Shown here in pieces: positions 1 to 6,433 of a stretch of DNA of 6,692 bases. Under the pieces are notes generated by a model, which saw only the letters and a list, made by a program, of their open reading frames with translations, did no database searches and had not been told where the DNA came from. The DNA comes from CBFCZU01 sp965602635 (GTDB lineage: Bacteria > Planctomycetota > Phycisphaerae > SM23-33), in contig CBFCZU010000233.1 of assembly GCA_965602635.1 (NCBI GenBank), positions 1 through 6,692 on the forward strand. Direction: 5' to 3'. The translations under genes were made by a program, and so were the position numbers. Each line of letters begins with the position of its first letter. Positions within the stretch are counted from its first letter, which is position 1.

Positions 1-7
1 GGGGTGG

Positions 8-28
8 CACGGTCCCGGCGGGACCGTG
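8..28. repeat. Perfect 9-bp inverted repeat, triloop hairpin 1
   Basis: CACGGTCCC (8-16) and its exact complement GGGACCGTG (20-28) flank the triloop GGC; G-U pairs could add two more steps. No T run follows on either strand, so it is not a canonical terminator. It shares stem length, loop length, and CAC/GTG ends with the hairpin at 50-70. Confidence 0.7.
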
Positions 29-49
29 TTGCTCGAAACGCGGACCGAA

Positions 50-70
50 CACAGCCCCGCGGGGGCTGTG
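50..70. repeat. Perfect 9-bp inverted repeat, triloop hairpin 2
   Basis: CACAGCCCC (50-58) and GGGGCTGTG (62-70) flank the triloop GCG. The stem begins CAC and ends GTG like hairpin 1, from which it is separated by 21 bp. TGGCAC occurs at 5-10, just before and into hairpin 1, and again at 69-74, at the end of hairpin 2. The pair resembles REP/BIME-type extragenic palindromes in general form, but I cannot assign a family. Confidence 0.7.
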
Positions 71-210
71 GCACCCGCAGGTTCAAGGCTGCGGCAAGGT
101 GGGCAAGCTGGGCCGTTTGCGTTCTGGAGGATCCAGCGTGTTCGCACAGCTCGCGGCGCGAAATGGGCAAGTCGCTGTTGCCAAAGGACTTACGGATTTC
201 GGCTCGGCTC

Positions 211-320
211 AGAAACGTTCCGATTCGTTCTAGAACTTTCCGAAACTTTCCGTTTCGTTCCGTTTCGTTCCGAAACTTTCCGTTTCGTTCCGTTCCGTTC
301 TGCCTGGTTCCGGGCGGTTC
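211..320. repeat. 10-bp-periodic tandem array, about 11 degenerate units
   Basis: Eleven consecutive 10-bp units all end in TTC. The consensus is CG(A/T)(A/T)(A/T)C(G/T)TTC, with G at position 2 in 10 of 11 units and C at position 6 in 9 of 11. Two flavours alternate: CGAAACTTTC (units at 241 and 271) and CGTTTCGTTC (251, 261, 281). This gives a perfect 27-bp direct repeat, 238-264 versus 268-294. CGAAAC and GTTTCG are complementary, so 241-257 and 271-287 can each form a 6-bp stem with a TTTCC loop. GTTCTAGAAC at 227-236 is a 10-bp palindrome. The last two units are GC-richer, as if decaying, and weak phase may extend left to about 191. The spacing of about one helical turn suggests either a protein-binding array or slippage-expanded sequence. 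Confidence 0.75.
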
Positions 321-360
321 CGAAGCGGTGTCCTCGATGTCTGGGCCGATTCGCCGGGCG

Positions 361-2682
361 TCAGCGGTTTGCCGGGGCGGTCTGGGTGGCGGGCGGCTTG
401 GGCTTGTCCATCATGGAGTACAGCACGACGTTCGCGGCGACCTCCCTGGCGGAGGTGGGCATGTAGCTGTACGCCCCGTGTGCGGTGTGGCCGTCGAGCG
501 TGTCGTGGATGCCGTAGCGGGCGTAGATGACGACCGCCCGCCCGTGACGGCGGTAAACGCTCACCGGCGAGCGGGGTGCCGGCCGGGCCTTCTCCCACGC
601 CCTGGTGCGGGCGAGCTTGCCCAGCGGCGGGCCGCGGAACTCGCCGCACTTGCCGGTGATCAGTGGCGAGCCCCGCCCGGCGGGGACGCCCCCGGCCGTG
701 GTGTCGGCGAAGAGCTTTTCGAGCATGTCCTCGGCCGCGTCGGCGAACGGGCTCGAGCCGCCGACGGCGTTGATGAACAACGTCCCGCCGCCGTCGAGGT
801 ACGCCCGCAGGGCCTTGAGCTGCTCGTCGGTCATCGAGAAGCTCGACGAGCCGGTCATCCAGGCGAGCCGGTGGGCGGCCAGCTTGTCGGCCTCGATCGG
901 CGCTCCGACGGTCAGGTCGATAGCGACGCGGTTCTCGGCCGTGAGCTTCTCGGACAGGCACGCCAGTGCGTACGGCTGGGTGGACCAGTTGCCCGCGTGG
1001 GCGAGCCAGGCGACCTTCGCGCGGTGGCGGGGCTTTCCGCTCCGGCCGACGAAGACGGGCCTCATTCGCATTCGCAGCGAGTTGGCGCCGGTGGCGTACA
1101 GGAAGAAGTTGACGCCCAGTTGGAACTCGATCTTGCCGGTTCGGGTCTCGCGCCGGTGCCAGGGGCAGGCCAGGTCGCGTCGCGAGACGACGGCCAGCAG
1201 CCGGGTGCCGTCGGAGACGCCCCACATTGGCGCCGTCTGCGGGCCGCCGCGGACCTTCCCGTGCAGGTTGTAGATGGGGTGGTCCGCCGCCAGGGGCCTG
1301 AGCAGGTACCGCCCTTCGCCGACCGCCGGCCCGGAGGCCGGGCGCGACGTGCTGCCGCCGGAGGCCGACTTACGCTGCTCGGCGTAGAGGTCCTCCAAAG
1401 ACCGCCTGGCCGAGTCGAGGAACTCCACGCTGTTGTGGCAGGGCACGAACAGCAGCGTCCCGCCCCGCAGCGTGTACTCCTTGAGCCTGGCCCATTGCTC
1501 AGGCGTGAAGTCCAGCGCCTTCCTGCCGGCTACCAGCAGTATGGGCGCGTCCAGCAGCCGGCGGACGTCGTCGGTGATCTTCACGATCTGCCAGCGCATG
1601 GGGCGCTCGAAGTTGCGCCGCATGTACTCGGTGAAGTGGGCGGCGTCGCGGGTGTGGAAGTCCCAGTCGTCGGCCTGGCCGTGGGCGAGCTTGTTGAATG
1701 TCAGCGGGGTCCGCCCCCGGGCCAGGAACAGAATCTCGAACGACGCCCGCACGACGGGCCCCCACTGGCCGTGGTACGACCGGCCGTAGGGGTTCGGCTC
1801 GGCCAGCTTGGCGGCGCCGACCGCGAACCAGTCCATCCCGGCGATGAACTTCTCCCCGCTGGCCATGCCCACGCGCTGGACGCAGAACGCCAGGTAGCCG
1901 TTCTGGTGGTAGTCGGTTCTGAGGTTCTTCCCGAGGAATTGCCAGGCGGCGTCGAGGGCCTCGCGTCGGGGGTAGGGCTTGCAGGCCCTGGTCAGGACGT
2001 CCTGGGTGATGTAGAGGCTGGCCAGCCCGGCGGTGGTCATGGATACGGTCGAGGCGGTGTTGACCTTGGGCTGCCCGGAGTAGGTCCACCCGCCGTCGCT
2101 CTGCTGGCGGGTCAGCCAGGTTCGCTCCACGGCCCGGACGATGGCGGGGTCGATGCGGAGCCCGACGCGGTCCGCCTCCCACAGCGCCAGCAGGGCGAAC
2201 TGGCTGCAGGAGTTGTCGCCGGTTCGCTCGGGCCCGGCGTATCCCCACGCCCCGCGCTGCCGCAGCGCCGCGGCGGTGAGGTACTTCATGTCGGCCTGGA
2301 GCTGCTTGTGGTGGGGCGATTCCTTCAAGTGGGCGGCCGCCTTGCTCAGGGCGATGACCCGGGTGGTGACGACGTAGAGGTTGCTGGTCTTGAGCCCGGC
2401 CAGTGCCTCGAGGCCCTTTTTCATGCGCGGGTCGTTGCGGCTTTCGCCCGCCTCGAGCAGGGCGAACAGCGCGATGGCGGTGGCGCCGCCGCCGGGGACG
2501 AGATGGCTGTGCGGGGCCCAATGCCCGTTGGCGGACTGTTGGCCCCAGAGGTAGCGTTTGGCCTGGGCCATGGCGCGGTCAACGTCCTCGTTGGTGACCT
2601 CCCTCGGCGGGGGGGTGGCCTGCGCCGCCGCCCTGCCGGCCAGCAGCGCCACCAACACCGCAGCCACGATCGCCTTGTTCAC
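361..2682 (-). CDS. Exported alpha/alpha-toroid protein with two DUF4159-like domains
   Basis: The precise function is unknown; it is probably a periplasmic or surface protein. The 773-residue product starts with a type I signal peptide (basic NK, hydrophobic core, Ala-rich end, likely cleavage after AAA near residue 20). Residues about 35-325 look like a terpenoid-cyclase/prenyltransferase-type toroid, with QW-like repeats GQQSANGHW (47-55), RGAWGYAG (143-150) and QQSDGGWTY (193-201). The squalene-cyclase DXDD motif is not seen, so catalysis of that kind is unlikely. Residues about 338-532 resemble DUF4159 (LDAPILLVAGRKALDF, then LRGGTLLF, then AADHPIY and a terminal beta/Cys stretch). Residues 556-757 resemble a second, diverged copy (KVAWLAHAGNW, LDGGGTLFINAVGG). 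A Ser/Gly/Pro linker lies at 440-455. The start is GTG at 2680-2682, supported by a GAGGAG Shine-Dalgarno and by the signal peptide starting there; the stop is TGA. It is the second gene of an operon with the TPR-like gene. Domain order is confident, the role is not. Confidence 0.85.
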   Translation of the reverse strand: MNKAIVAAVLVALLAGRAAAQATPPPREVTNEDVDRAMAQAKRYLWGQQSANGHWAPHSHLVPGGGATAIALFALLEAGESRNDPRMKKGLEALAGLKTSNLYVVTTRVIALSKAAAHLKESPHHKQLQADMKYLTAAALRQRGAWGYAGPERTGDNSCSQFALLALWEADRVGLRIDPAIVRAVERTWLTRQQSDGGWTYSGQPKVNTASTVSMTTAGLASLYITQDVLTRACKPYPRREALDAAWQFLGKNLRTDYHQNGYLAFCVQRVGMASGEKFIAGMDWFAVGAAKLAEPNPYGRSYHGQWGPVVRASFEILFLARGRTPLTFNKLAHGQADDWDFHTRDAAHFTEYMRRNFERPMRWQIVKITDDVRRLLDAPILLVAGRKALDFTPEQWARLKEYTLRGGTLLFVPCHNSVEFLDSARRSLEDLYAEQRKSASGGSTSRPASGPAVGEGRYLLRPLAADHPIYNLHGKVRGGPQTAPMWGVSDGTRLLAVVSRRDLACPWHRRETRTGKIEFQLGVNFFLYATGANSLRMRMRPVFVGRSGKPRHRAKVAWLAHAGNWSTQPYALACLSEKLTAENRVAIDLTVGAPIEADKLAAHRLAWMTGSSSFSMTDEQLKALRAYLDGGGTLFINAVGGSSPFADAAEDMLEKLFADTTAGGVPAGRGSPLITGKCGEFRGPPLGKLARTRAWEKARPAPRSPVSVYRRHGRAVVIYARYGIHDTLDGHTAHGAYSYMPTSAREVAANVVLYSMMDKPKPPATQTAPANR

Positions 2683-2690
2683 CGCGCTTG

Positions 2691-2696
2691 CTCCTC
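2691..2696 (-). promoter_or_regulatory. Shine-Dalgarno overlapping the upstream stop codon
   Basis: Read on the minus strand, GAGGAG lies 8 bases before the GTG start at 2682 and overlaps the TGA stop (2697-2695) of the preceding gene. This decides the GTG start and implies translational coupling of the two genes. Confidence 0.75.
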
Positions 2697-5310
2697 ACCG
2701 CCGCAGCTTGGCGATGTCCCGGTCCAGCCGGTCGAGGTACCCGCTGGCGGTGAAGCGCCCGGCGAGCTGCTTCCGCACGTCCATGACCGCCGCGCTGCGC
2801 CTGCCGACGTAGTAGTACCCGAGATCGTAAAGCAGCGGCGGCACCAGCTCCTGGACGCGGTTGACCTTTCCGATGTACCTGCCCAGCTCCTGCGCATACG
2901 CCTGTTCGGACACCTGGCGGAGATGTCCCATGGCGCTCCTGGCGTAATGGTACATCCTGGCCGGCTGGGGGTGGGCGTACACGGCGTTGAGGTAATGCTG
3001 GGCGGCCGGGGCGTGCGCCTCGCCGGCTGCGAACATCGCCGCCAGCATCAGCTCAATCGCCCCCGCGTCCCGCCGCGTGAAGCAGAGCTTCTCGAACTTC
3101 TTGGCCAGGTCGATCCCCGCCTTGCCGGCTTTGGCCTTGCCCAGGGCCGAGCCTATCGCCGGCATGTCCAGCCGCAGGCTCAGGTCACGGTAGCGCTTCT
3201 CCGTCAGCCGCTCGTCGATCGCCGCCATCATCGCCTTGGCGTCCGCCTTGTGGGCCAGCAGATTGACATCGGCGAAGCCCATCTTCCATCGCAGCTCGGG
3301 TGCGAGCTCCTGCTCCCGGAGCTGCCTGGTGACGGCGAGGCCGTTGTTCCACTGGACCTTTCGGTCGTAGGCGTGATGGCGATAGGGGCTCCAGTAGTAA
3401 GCGCTCCAGGCCTGACCCAGGCAGTAGAGCTCCTGTGGCCGGCCGGCGAACGTCCTGGCCTTGGCCGTCCATGCGTCGCCGATGGCGCGGTTGTCCTTGC
3501 CGTGGACGGCCAGCTCCTGGGCGGCGAGCTCGCGGATGGCCCGGATCTCGCCGGCGTCGGCGCCGGCGCCGTAGTACGTCCGGTTCAGCCGGCGGGCGCC
3601 GTCGGCGTCCTTGGCGGCGTTGTAGCAGTGCAGGCGCATTCGGTACCAGTCCCACCGCCAGGCCGCGCCTGGAAAGCGCTTCACCGCCGTGTCGATCGCC
3701 TTGGCGAGCCGGTCGTAGCGCCGGGCGGCGTTCTCGGCGATGATCTGCTCGGCGAGCACTTCCTGGGTGAGCGGGTGAAAGTGGTGAACGTTGACCATCC
3801 GGGCCATCCACTTGTCCCGCGGCTCGTGGAGGGCCTTCTTGAAGTAATAGCTCGCGAGCAGCTTGACGGCCTCGATGGTCGAGGCGTCGTCGCGGTGCTT
3901 GGCGAACATCTCCTCGCCGAGCTCCTCGGCGTGGCGGATCTGGTCGTCGCTCAGCCGGGCCTTGAGCTTGTCGAGCATTACGAAGGCCTTGCTGGTGGGA
4001 TTGACTCGGGGGATCTTCCACTTGGCCCTGGCCTCGTCCTCGACCTTGATGAAAACCTTGTTCTGGGAGGCGTGCTTTCGGACGTGATTGTAGGCCGCGG
4101 CGCACCAGTGCTCCTCGCCGGTCAGCTCCCTTGCGATCTCGACGGCCTTGTCGAAATCCTTCTGCCCCACGTGCAGGGCGAACTTGCGGTACAGGATCGA
4201 TCGCTGCCGGGCGGGGCTGTCGTTGTCGGGCAGCTCGTCGAGCATCTTCAAGGTGTCGGGGATCCTGGAGGTGTCGCCCTTGGCGGCCAGGCGTTCGGCC
4301 AGGCTCACCCACCAGCTCACAATGTGGTCCCAGTGATCGCTGCCCTCGTAGGCTTTGAGGTAGCCGCGGGCGAGGGGGGCGAATTGGTCGTAGTTGCTGG
4401 CGCCTTGCAGGGCGTAGAGCCTGTGGCGGATTGGCTCTTCCAGCTCGCCCGCCGGGCCGTGGGTCTTCAGCAGCCGGGCGAAGACCGCGTTAACCTTCGC
4501 GGCGTCCTTGGCCGTCGGGCCGCGGGTGATCTCCAGCAGCCAAAGGTCCATCGCCCGCGGGTCGTCGCCCCACTGCTTGACGTACTCGTCGAAGAGCGCC
4601 CGCGCCTGCTCGACCTTGCCGGCCTTTCTAAGCAGGGCGACGCGCGCGAACTGCCAGTCGGGGGGCAGCTCGCCCTTGCGCGCCTTGAAGGTCTTCTCAA
4701 GCGCGGCCAGGGCGCGCTGGGCCCGCTCGGGGGTGTCCGCAACGGCCACGACGTCCATCACCCAGCCCGGGCGGGGGTGGACCGAGGCCATCCAGGAGAC
4801 GTACGGCGTGAAGGCGTGGGTGACGCCGTACTCGTGGTTGAAGTAGTCGCCGAAGTGGCGGGCGATGCTGCCGTGCAAGCTCAGGGGCGCTTCGCTCAGG
4901 CCCTTGAGCATGGCCTCGAGGAGGTCGAGGTACTTGTCGTGATCCTTGAGCGACTTGGCCCTGCCCAGCAGCGAGCCGTAGGAGACGTACCACGCCGGCG
5001 AGGTGGGGTATTTCCTGATGACCTGCCTGAGCGCCTTTTCGTATCCCTCGTGGTCCTTCAGTTGGGCGCGGCAGTAGGCCAGTTGCATCCGCGCCACGGC
5101 CGCGTGGTCGTGGGTGGAGTAGAGCTTGATGAACTTCTCCAGCAGCGGCTCGGCCTGGTCCCACGCCCTGAGGTTGTACTGGCTGATGGCCGAGCCATAC
5201 AGCTTGCCGGCCTTCTGGGGGAGGGTCTCGCGCCCGGCGGGGGCCTGTCCGGCCAGCGGGCTGCAAAGAGCCAGCCCCACGCACGCGGAAATCACTGCTC
5301 GCAGTTTCAT
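2695..5310 (-). CDS. Exported TPR/alpha-solenoid-like protein
   Basis: An 871-residue, almost entirely alpha-helical protein with no recognisable enzyme motif. I choose the ATG at 5308-5310 because a signal peptide begins exactly there: MKLRAVISACVGLALC, with cleavage plausible near LAGQA at 19-23. LALC is a poor lipobox because residue -1 is Leu, so lipidation is unlikely. The frame stays open to 5454, but that extension would run through the tRNA gene. Residues about 33-115 are TPR-like (helical pairs around YNLRAWDQAEPLLEKFIKLY and AVARMQLAYCRAQLKDHEGY); further helical pairs with A-G-K/D-x-A patterns recur near 222-242, 375-395 and 525-545. This suggests a scaffold or binding role. No clear Shine-Dalgarno precedes the ATG; only a weak GGGA is present. 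It is the first gene of an operon, 12 bp before the toroid/DUF4159 gene, and lies 85 bp behind a tRNA-Arg gene on the same strand. Function not recognised. Confidence 0.82.
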   Translation of the reverse strand: MKLRAVISACVGLALCSPLAGQAPAGRETLPQKAGKLYGSAISQYNLRAWDQAEPLLEKFIKLYSTHDHAAVARMQLAYCRAQLKDHEGYEKALRQVIRKYPTSPAWYVSYGSLLGRAKSLKDHDKYLDLLEAMLKGLSEAPLSLHGSIARHFGDYFNHEYGVTHAFTPYVSWMASVHPRPGWVMDVVAVADTPERAQRALAALEKTFKARKGELPPDWQFARVALLRKAGKVEQARALFDEYVKQWGDDPRAMDLWLLEITRGPTAKDAAKVNAVFARLLKTHGPAGELEEPIRHRLYALQGASNYDQFAPLARGYLKAYEGSDHWDHIVSWWVSLAERLAAKGDTSRIPDTLKMLDELPDNDSPARQRSILYRKFALHVGQKDFDKAVEIARELTGEEHWCAAAYNHVRKHASQNKVFIKVEDEARAKWKIPRVNPTSKAFVMLDKLKARLSDDQIRHAEELGEEMFAKHRDDASTIEAVKLLASYYFKKALHEPRDKWMARMVNVHHFHPLTQEVLAEQIIAENAARRYDRLAKAIDTAVKRFPGAAWRWDWYRMRLHCYNAAKDADGARRLNRTYYGAGADAGEIRAIRELAAQELAVHGKDNRAIGDAWTAKARTFAGRPQELYCLGQAWSAYYWSPYRHHAYDRKVQWNNGLAVTRQLREQELAPELRWKMGFADVNLLAHKADAKAMMAAIDERLTEKRYRDLSLRLDMPAIGSALGKAKAGKAGIDLAKKFEKLCFTRRDAGAIELMLAAMFAAGEAHAPAAQHYLNAVYAHPQPARMYHYARSAMGHLRQVSEQAYAQELGRYIGKVNRVQELVPPLLYDLGYYYVGRRSAAVMDVRKQLAGRFTASGYLDRLDRDIAKLRR

Positions 5311-5320
5311 GAATCCCGTT

Positions 5321-5349
5321 CCGGCAAGCTGCCGGCCCTGCCTTGCCGG
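5321..5349 (-). promoter_or_regulatory. Alternative hairpins in the leader of the TPR-like gene
   Basis: CCGGCAAG (5321-5328) can pair with CTTGCCGG (5342-5349) over a 13-base loop, or six of the same bases, CCGGCA (5321-5326), can pair with TGCCGG (5330-5335) over a triloop. The two folds are mutually exclusive and end 10 bases before the start codon at 5310. They could tune translation or simply reflect the very high GC of the leader. Regulatory meaning is inferred. Confidence 0.3.
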
Positions 5350-5368
5350 GGCTCCGAGCCGCCGCCCG

Positions 5369-5385
5369 GGCGGGGCGCCCCCGCC
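5369..5385 (-). other. GC-rich hairpin just beyond the tRNA 3' end
   Basis: GGCGGGG (5369-5375) and CCCCGCC (5379-5385) form a 7-bp stem with a 3-base loop, 10 bases past the tRNA 3' end on the minus strand. It overlaps a 12-bp palindrome, CCGCCCGGGCGG (5362-5373). There is no U run, so a classic terminator is unlikely; it could be a processing or pausing structure between the tRNA and the downstream operon. Confidence 0.35.
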
Positions 5386-5395
5386 GGTGCCCCAA

Positions 5396-5469
<74 letters not shown>

Positions 5470-5525
5470 AACACGTTAATCTCAGGCACGTTACGTTTGC
5501 GTTCCACGACGCCGAGGCAACGCCA

Positions 5526-5659
5526 TTTTGATACGGGCAGCCGCGTTTTTGATACGGGCGTTGGGAATTTGTTCGGCATCTTTCCAGGTTGATACACGCG
5601 GTCACCGGCATCACTACTCGCTAGGACTTTCGGCCACCCATCCGCAATCACTTTGATAC
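5526..5659 (+). repeat. Four phased TTGATAC repeats
   Basis: TTGATAC occurs at 5528-5534, 5549-5555, 5589-5595 and 5653-5659, all in the same orientation. The first two lie in a perfect 13-bp repeat, TTTTGATACGGGC (5526-5538, 5547-5559). Start-to-start distances are 21, 40 and 64 bp, close to 2, 4 and 6 helical turns, so all copies would lie roughly on one face of the helix. An inverted GTATC at 5667-5671 follows the last copy. TTGATA matches five of six bases of a sigma70 -35 hexamer, but I find no well-spaced -10. The set looks like operators or a bent, A-tract-phased upstream region for the tRNA or the rightward gene. Confidence 0.55.
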
Positions 5660-5760
5660 AACTTTAGTATCCGATAACCCCCGGGTCGGAGTTTCTAAGC
5701 GTCCGGCCGGGTCATGAGCGGCAGAGACATTTTCGTGTCCCTGTGTATTTCGAAGAGGGT

Positions 5761-5788
5761 TTGGACCGCTCTAGGATTATTGTACAAG
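5761..5788 (+). promoter_or_regulatory. Candidate promoter immediately before the STAS/wHTH start
   Basis: TTGGAC (5761-5766) and TACAAG (5783-5788) are separated by 16 bp, and the palindrome TTGTACAA (5780-5787) overlaps the -10. Transcription from here would begin at or within a few bases of the ATG at 5798, giving a leaderless or near-leaderless mRNA. This fits the absence of a Shine-Dalgarno before that ATG. Both hexamers are poor matches, so this is tentative. Confidence 0.2.
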
Positions 5789-5797
5789 ATCAAGTTG

Positions 5798-6433
5798 ATG
5801 GGCAACAGCCCGGAGATTGCGAGGCGGCACTACGCCGCCCTGACGCCGGAGAGCCTGAAGGCGTGCGTGGATTTCGACGAACCGCCGGGCGCGGCCGGCA
5901 AGACGCACTTCGCCGAGGTCTGCCGCAGACTGGCGAGCGTGTCGGCAGGCGAGGTCGTGCTTCTTGATTTCCGGGGTGTCGACCTCGTCACAGGCTCATG
6001 GATCAACGCCATGATCGTCCCGCTGTTTCGGTGGGCCTGCGCCGGACAGACGGACCTCTTCCCGGTGCTCGCCAACGTGAGGGAAGACTGGCGCGACGAG
6101 CTGGAACTTGTGGCCGAGTGGAACCACCAATGCTATCTCGTTTGCAAGGGCAGACAGTCGCCTCTACGGCGAGCTACCCTCGTTGGGAAGCTTGACCCAG
6201 CCCAGGAGTCCACGCTCAGAGCCGTTCTCAAATGCTGTCCGGTGACGGGCGCAGAACTTGAGAGGCAGTGGACCGAGGCTCGAGTCAAAGCGACTGCCTG
6301 GAACAACCGCCTGAGAGACCTCCATGCGAAGAGGCTAGTGCGGCGCGAGAAGAAAGGGCGAGAGCAGATCTACTCGCCGGTTGCCAAGGAGATCACCTGC
6401 GATGGGCGACAACTTCCTGCGACAGCAGGCTAA
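5798..6433 (+). CDS. STAS-like domain plus winged-helix DNA-binding protein
   Basis: A 211-residue soluble protein, probably a regulator. Residues about 32-118 fit a STAS-like fold of the DUF4325 sort: a strand leading into LLDFRGVDLVTGSWINAMIV (55-74), the pattern in which a DFxGV turn is followed by a Ser/Gly-rich helix start. Residues about 132-196 look like a winged helix: helix 133-145, helix TGAELERQW (150-158), recognition-type helix around TAWNNRLRDLHAKRL (166-180), then a basic wing RREKKGREQIYSPV. Eight cysteines, including CYLVC (112-116) and CC (146-147), are unusual but form no clear metal site. An in-frame ATG at 5714 would add 28 residues. I reject that start because the extension is AT-richer, uses CTA and TTA codons, and reads like noncoding sequence. 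AGA/AGG, CTA and TCA codons differ from the left operon, suggesting transfer. The next gene starts inside its 3' end. STAS and wHTH calls are by motif only. Confidence 0.75.
   Translation: MGNSPEIARRHYAALTPESLKACVDFDEPPGAAGKTHFAEVCRRLASVSAGEVVLLDFRGVDLVTGSWINAMIVPLFRWACAGQTDLFPVLANVREDWRDELELVAEWNHQCYLVCKGRQSPLRRATLVGKLDPAQESTLRAVLKCCPVTGAELERQWTEARVKATAWNNRLRDLHAKRLVRREKKGREQIYSPVAKEITCDGRQLPATAG
6386..6391 (+). promoter_or_regulatory. Shine-Dalgarno for the right-edge gene
   Basis: AAGGAG lies 10 bases before the ATG at 6402, within the coding sequence of the STAS/wHTH gene. It supports that ATG and indicates coupled expression. Confidence 0.65.

Larger units (their letters stand above)
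1..360. other. Gene-free left flank (3' side of the operon)
   Basis: I see no convincing gene here. Open frames exist on both strands, but they run through hairpins and through a 10-bp repeat, a period that is not a multiple of three, so they look like noncoding translations. The region contains two triloop hairpins (8-28, 50-70), an unstructured stretch (about 71-200) in which I recognise nothing, and a 10-bp-periodic array (211-320). The stop codon of the minus-strand gene is at 361-363, so this region would be its 3' untranslated or intergenic sequence. No hairpin followed by a T run is visible on either strand, so I call no Rho-independent terminator. Confidence 0.6.
5470..5797. other. 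Intergenic region between divergent tRNA and STAS/wHTH gene
   Basis: This 328-base stretch separates the leftward tRNA-Arg from the rightward STAS-like gene and is visibly less GC-rich than the operon. It contains a CACGTTA direct repeat (5472-5478, 5487-5493), four TTGATAC copies (5528-5659), the palindrome CCGGCCGG (5703-5710), and TTGTACAA (5780-5787). Short open frames occur, including one on the minus strand that reads the 21-bp-spaced repeat as two PVSK tetrapeptides. That one overlaps the tRNA and lacks support as a gene. The likely role is a shared promoter/operator region. Confidence 0.5.

Noticed and set aside
211..320. CRISPR array
   Set aside because: Units are 10 bp and contiguous, with no unique spacers and no cas genes.
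26..466. Possible 146-residue plus-strand gene at the left edge
   Set aside because: It translates the hairpins and the 10-bp array (repetitive Phe/Arg/Val/Ser) and then overlaps the end of the DUF4159-like gene antisense; no Shine-Dalgarno or domain.
361..2682. Active squalene/hopene cyclase or prenyltransferase
   Set aside because: QW-like repeats are present, but the DXDD protonation motif is not seen, the protein has a signal peptide, and the C-terminal half is DUF4159-like.
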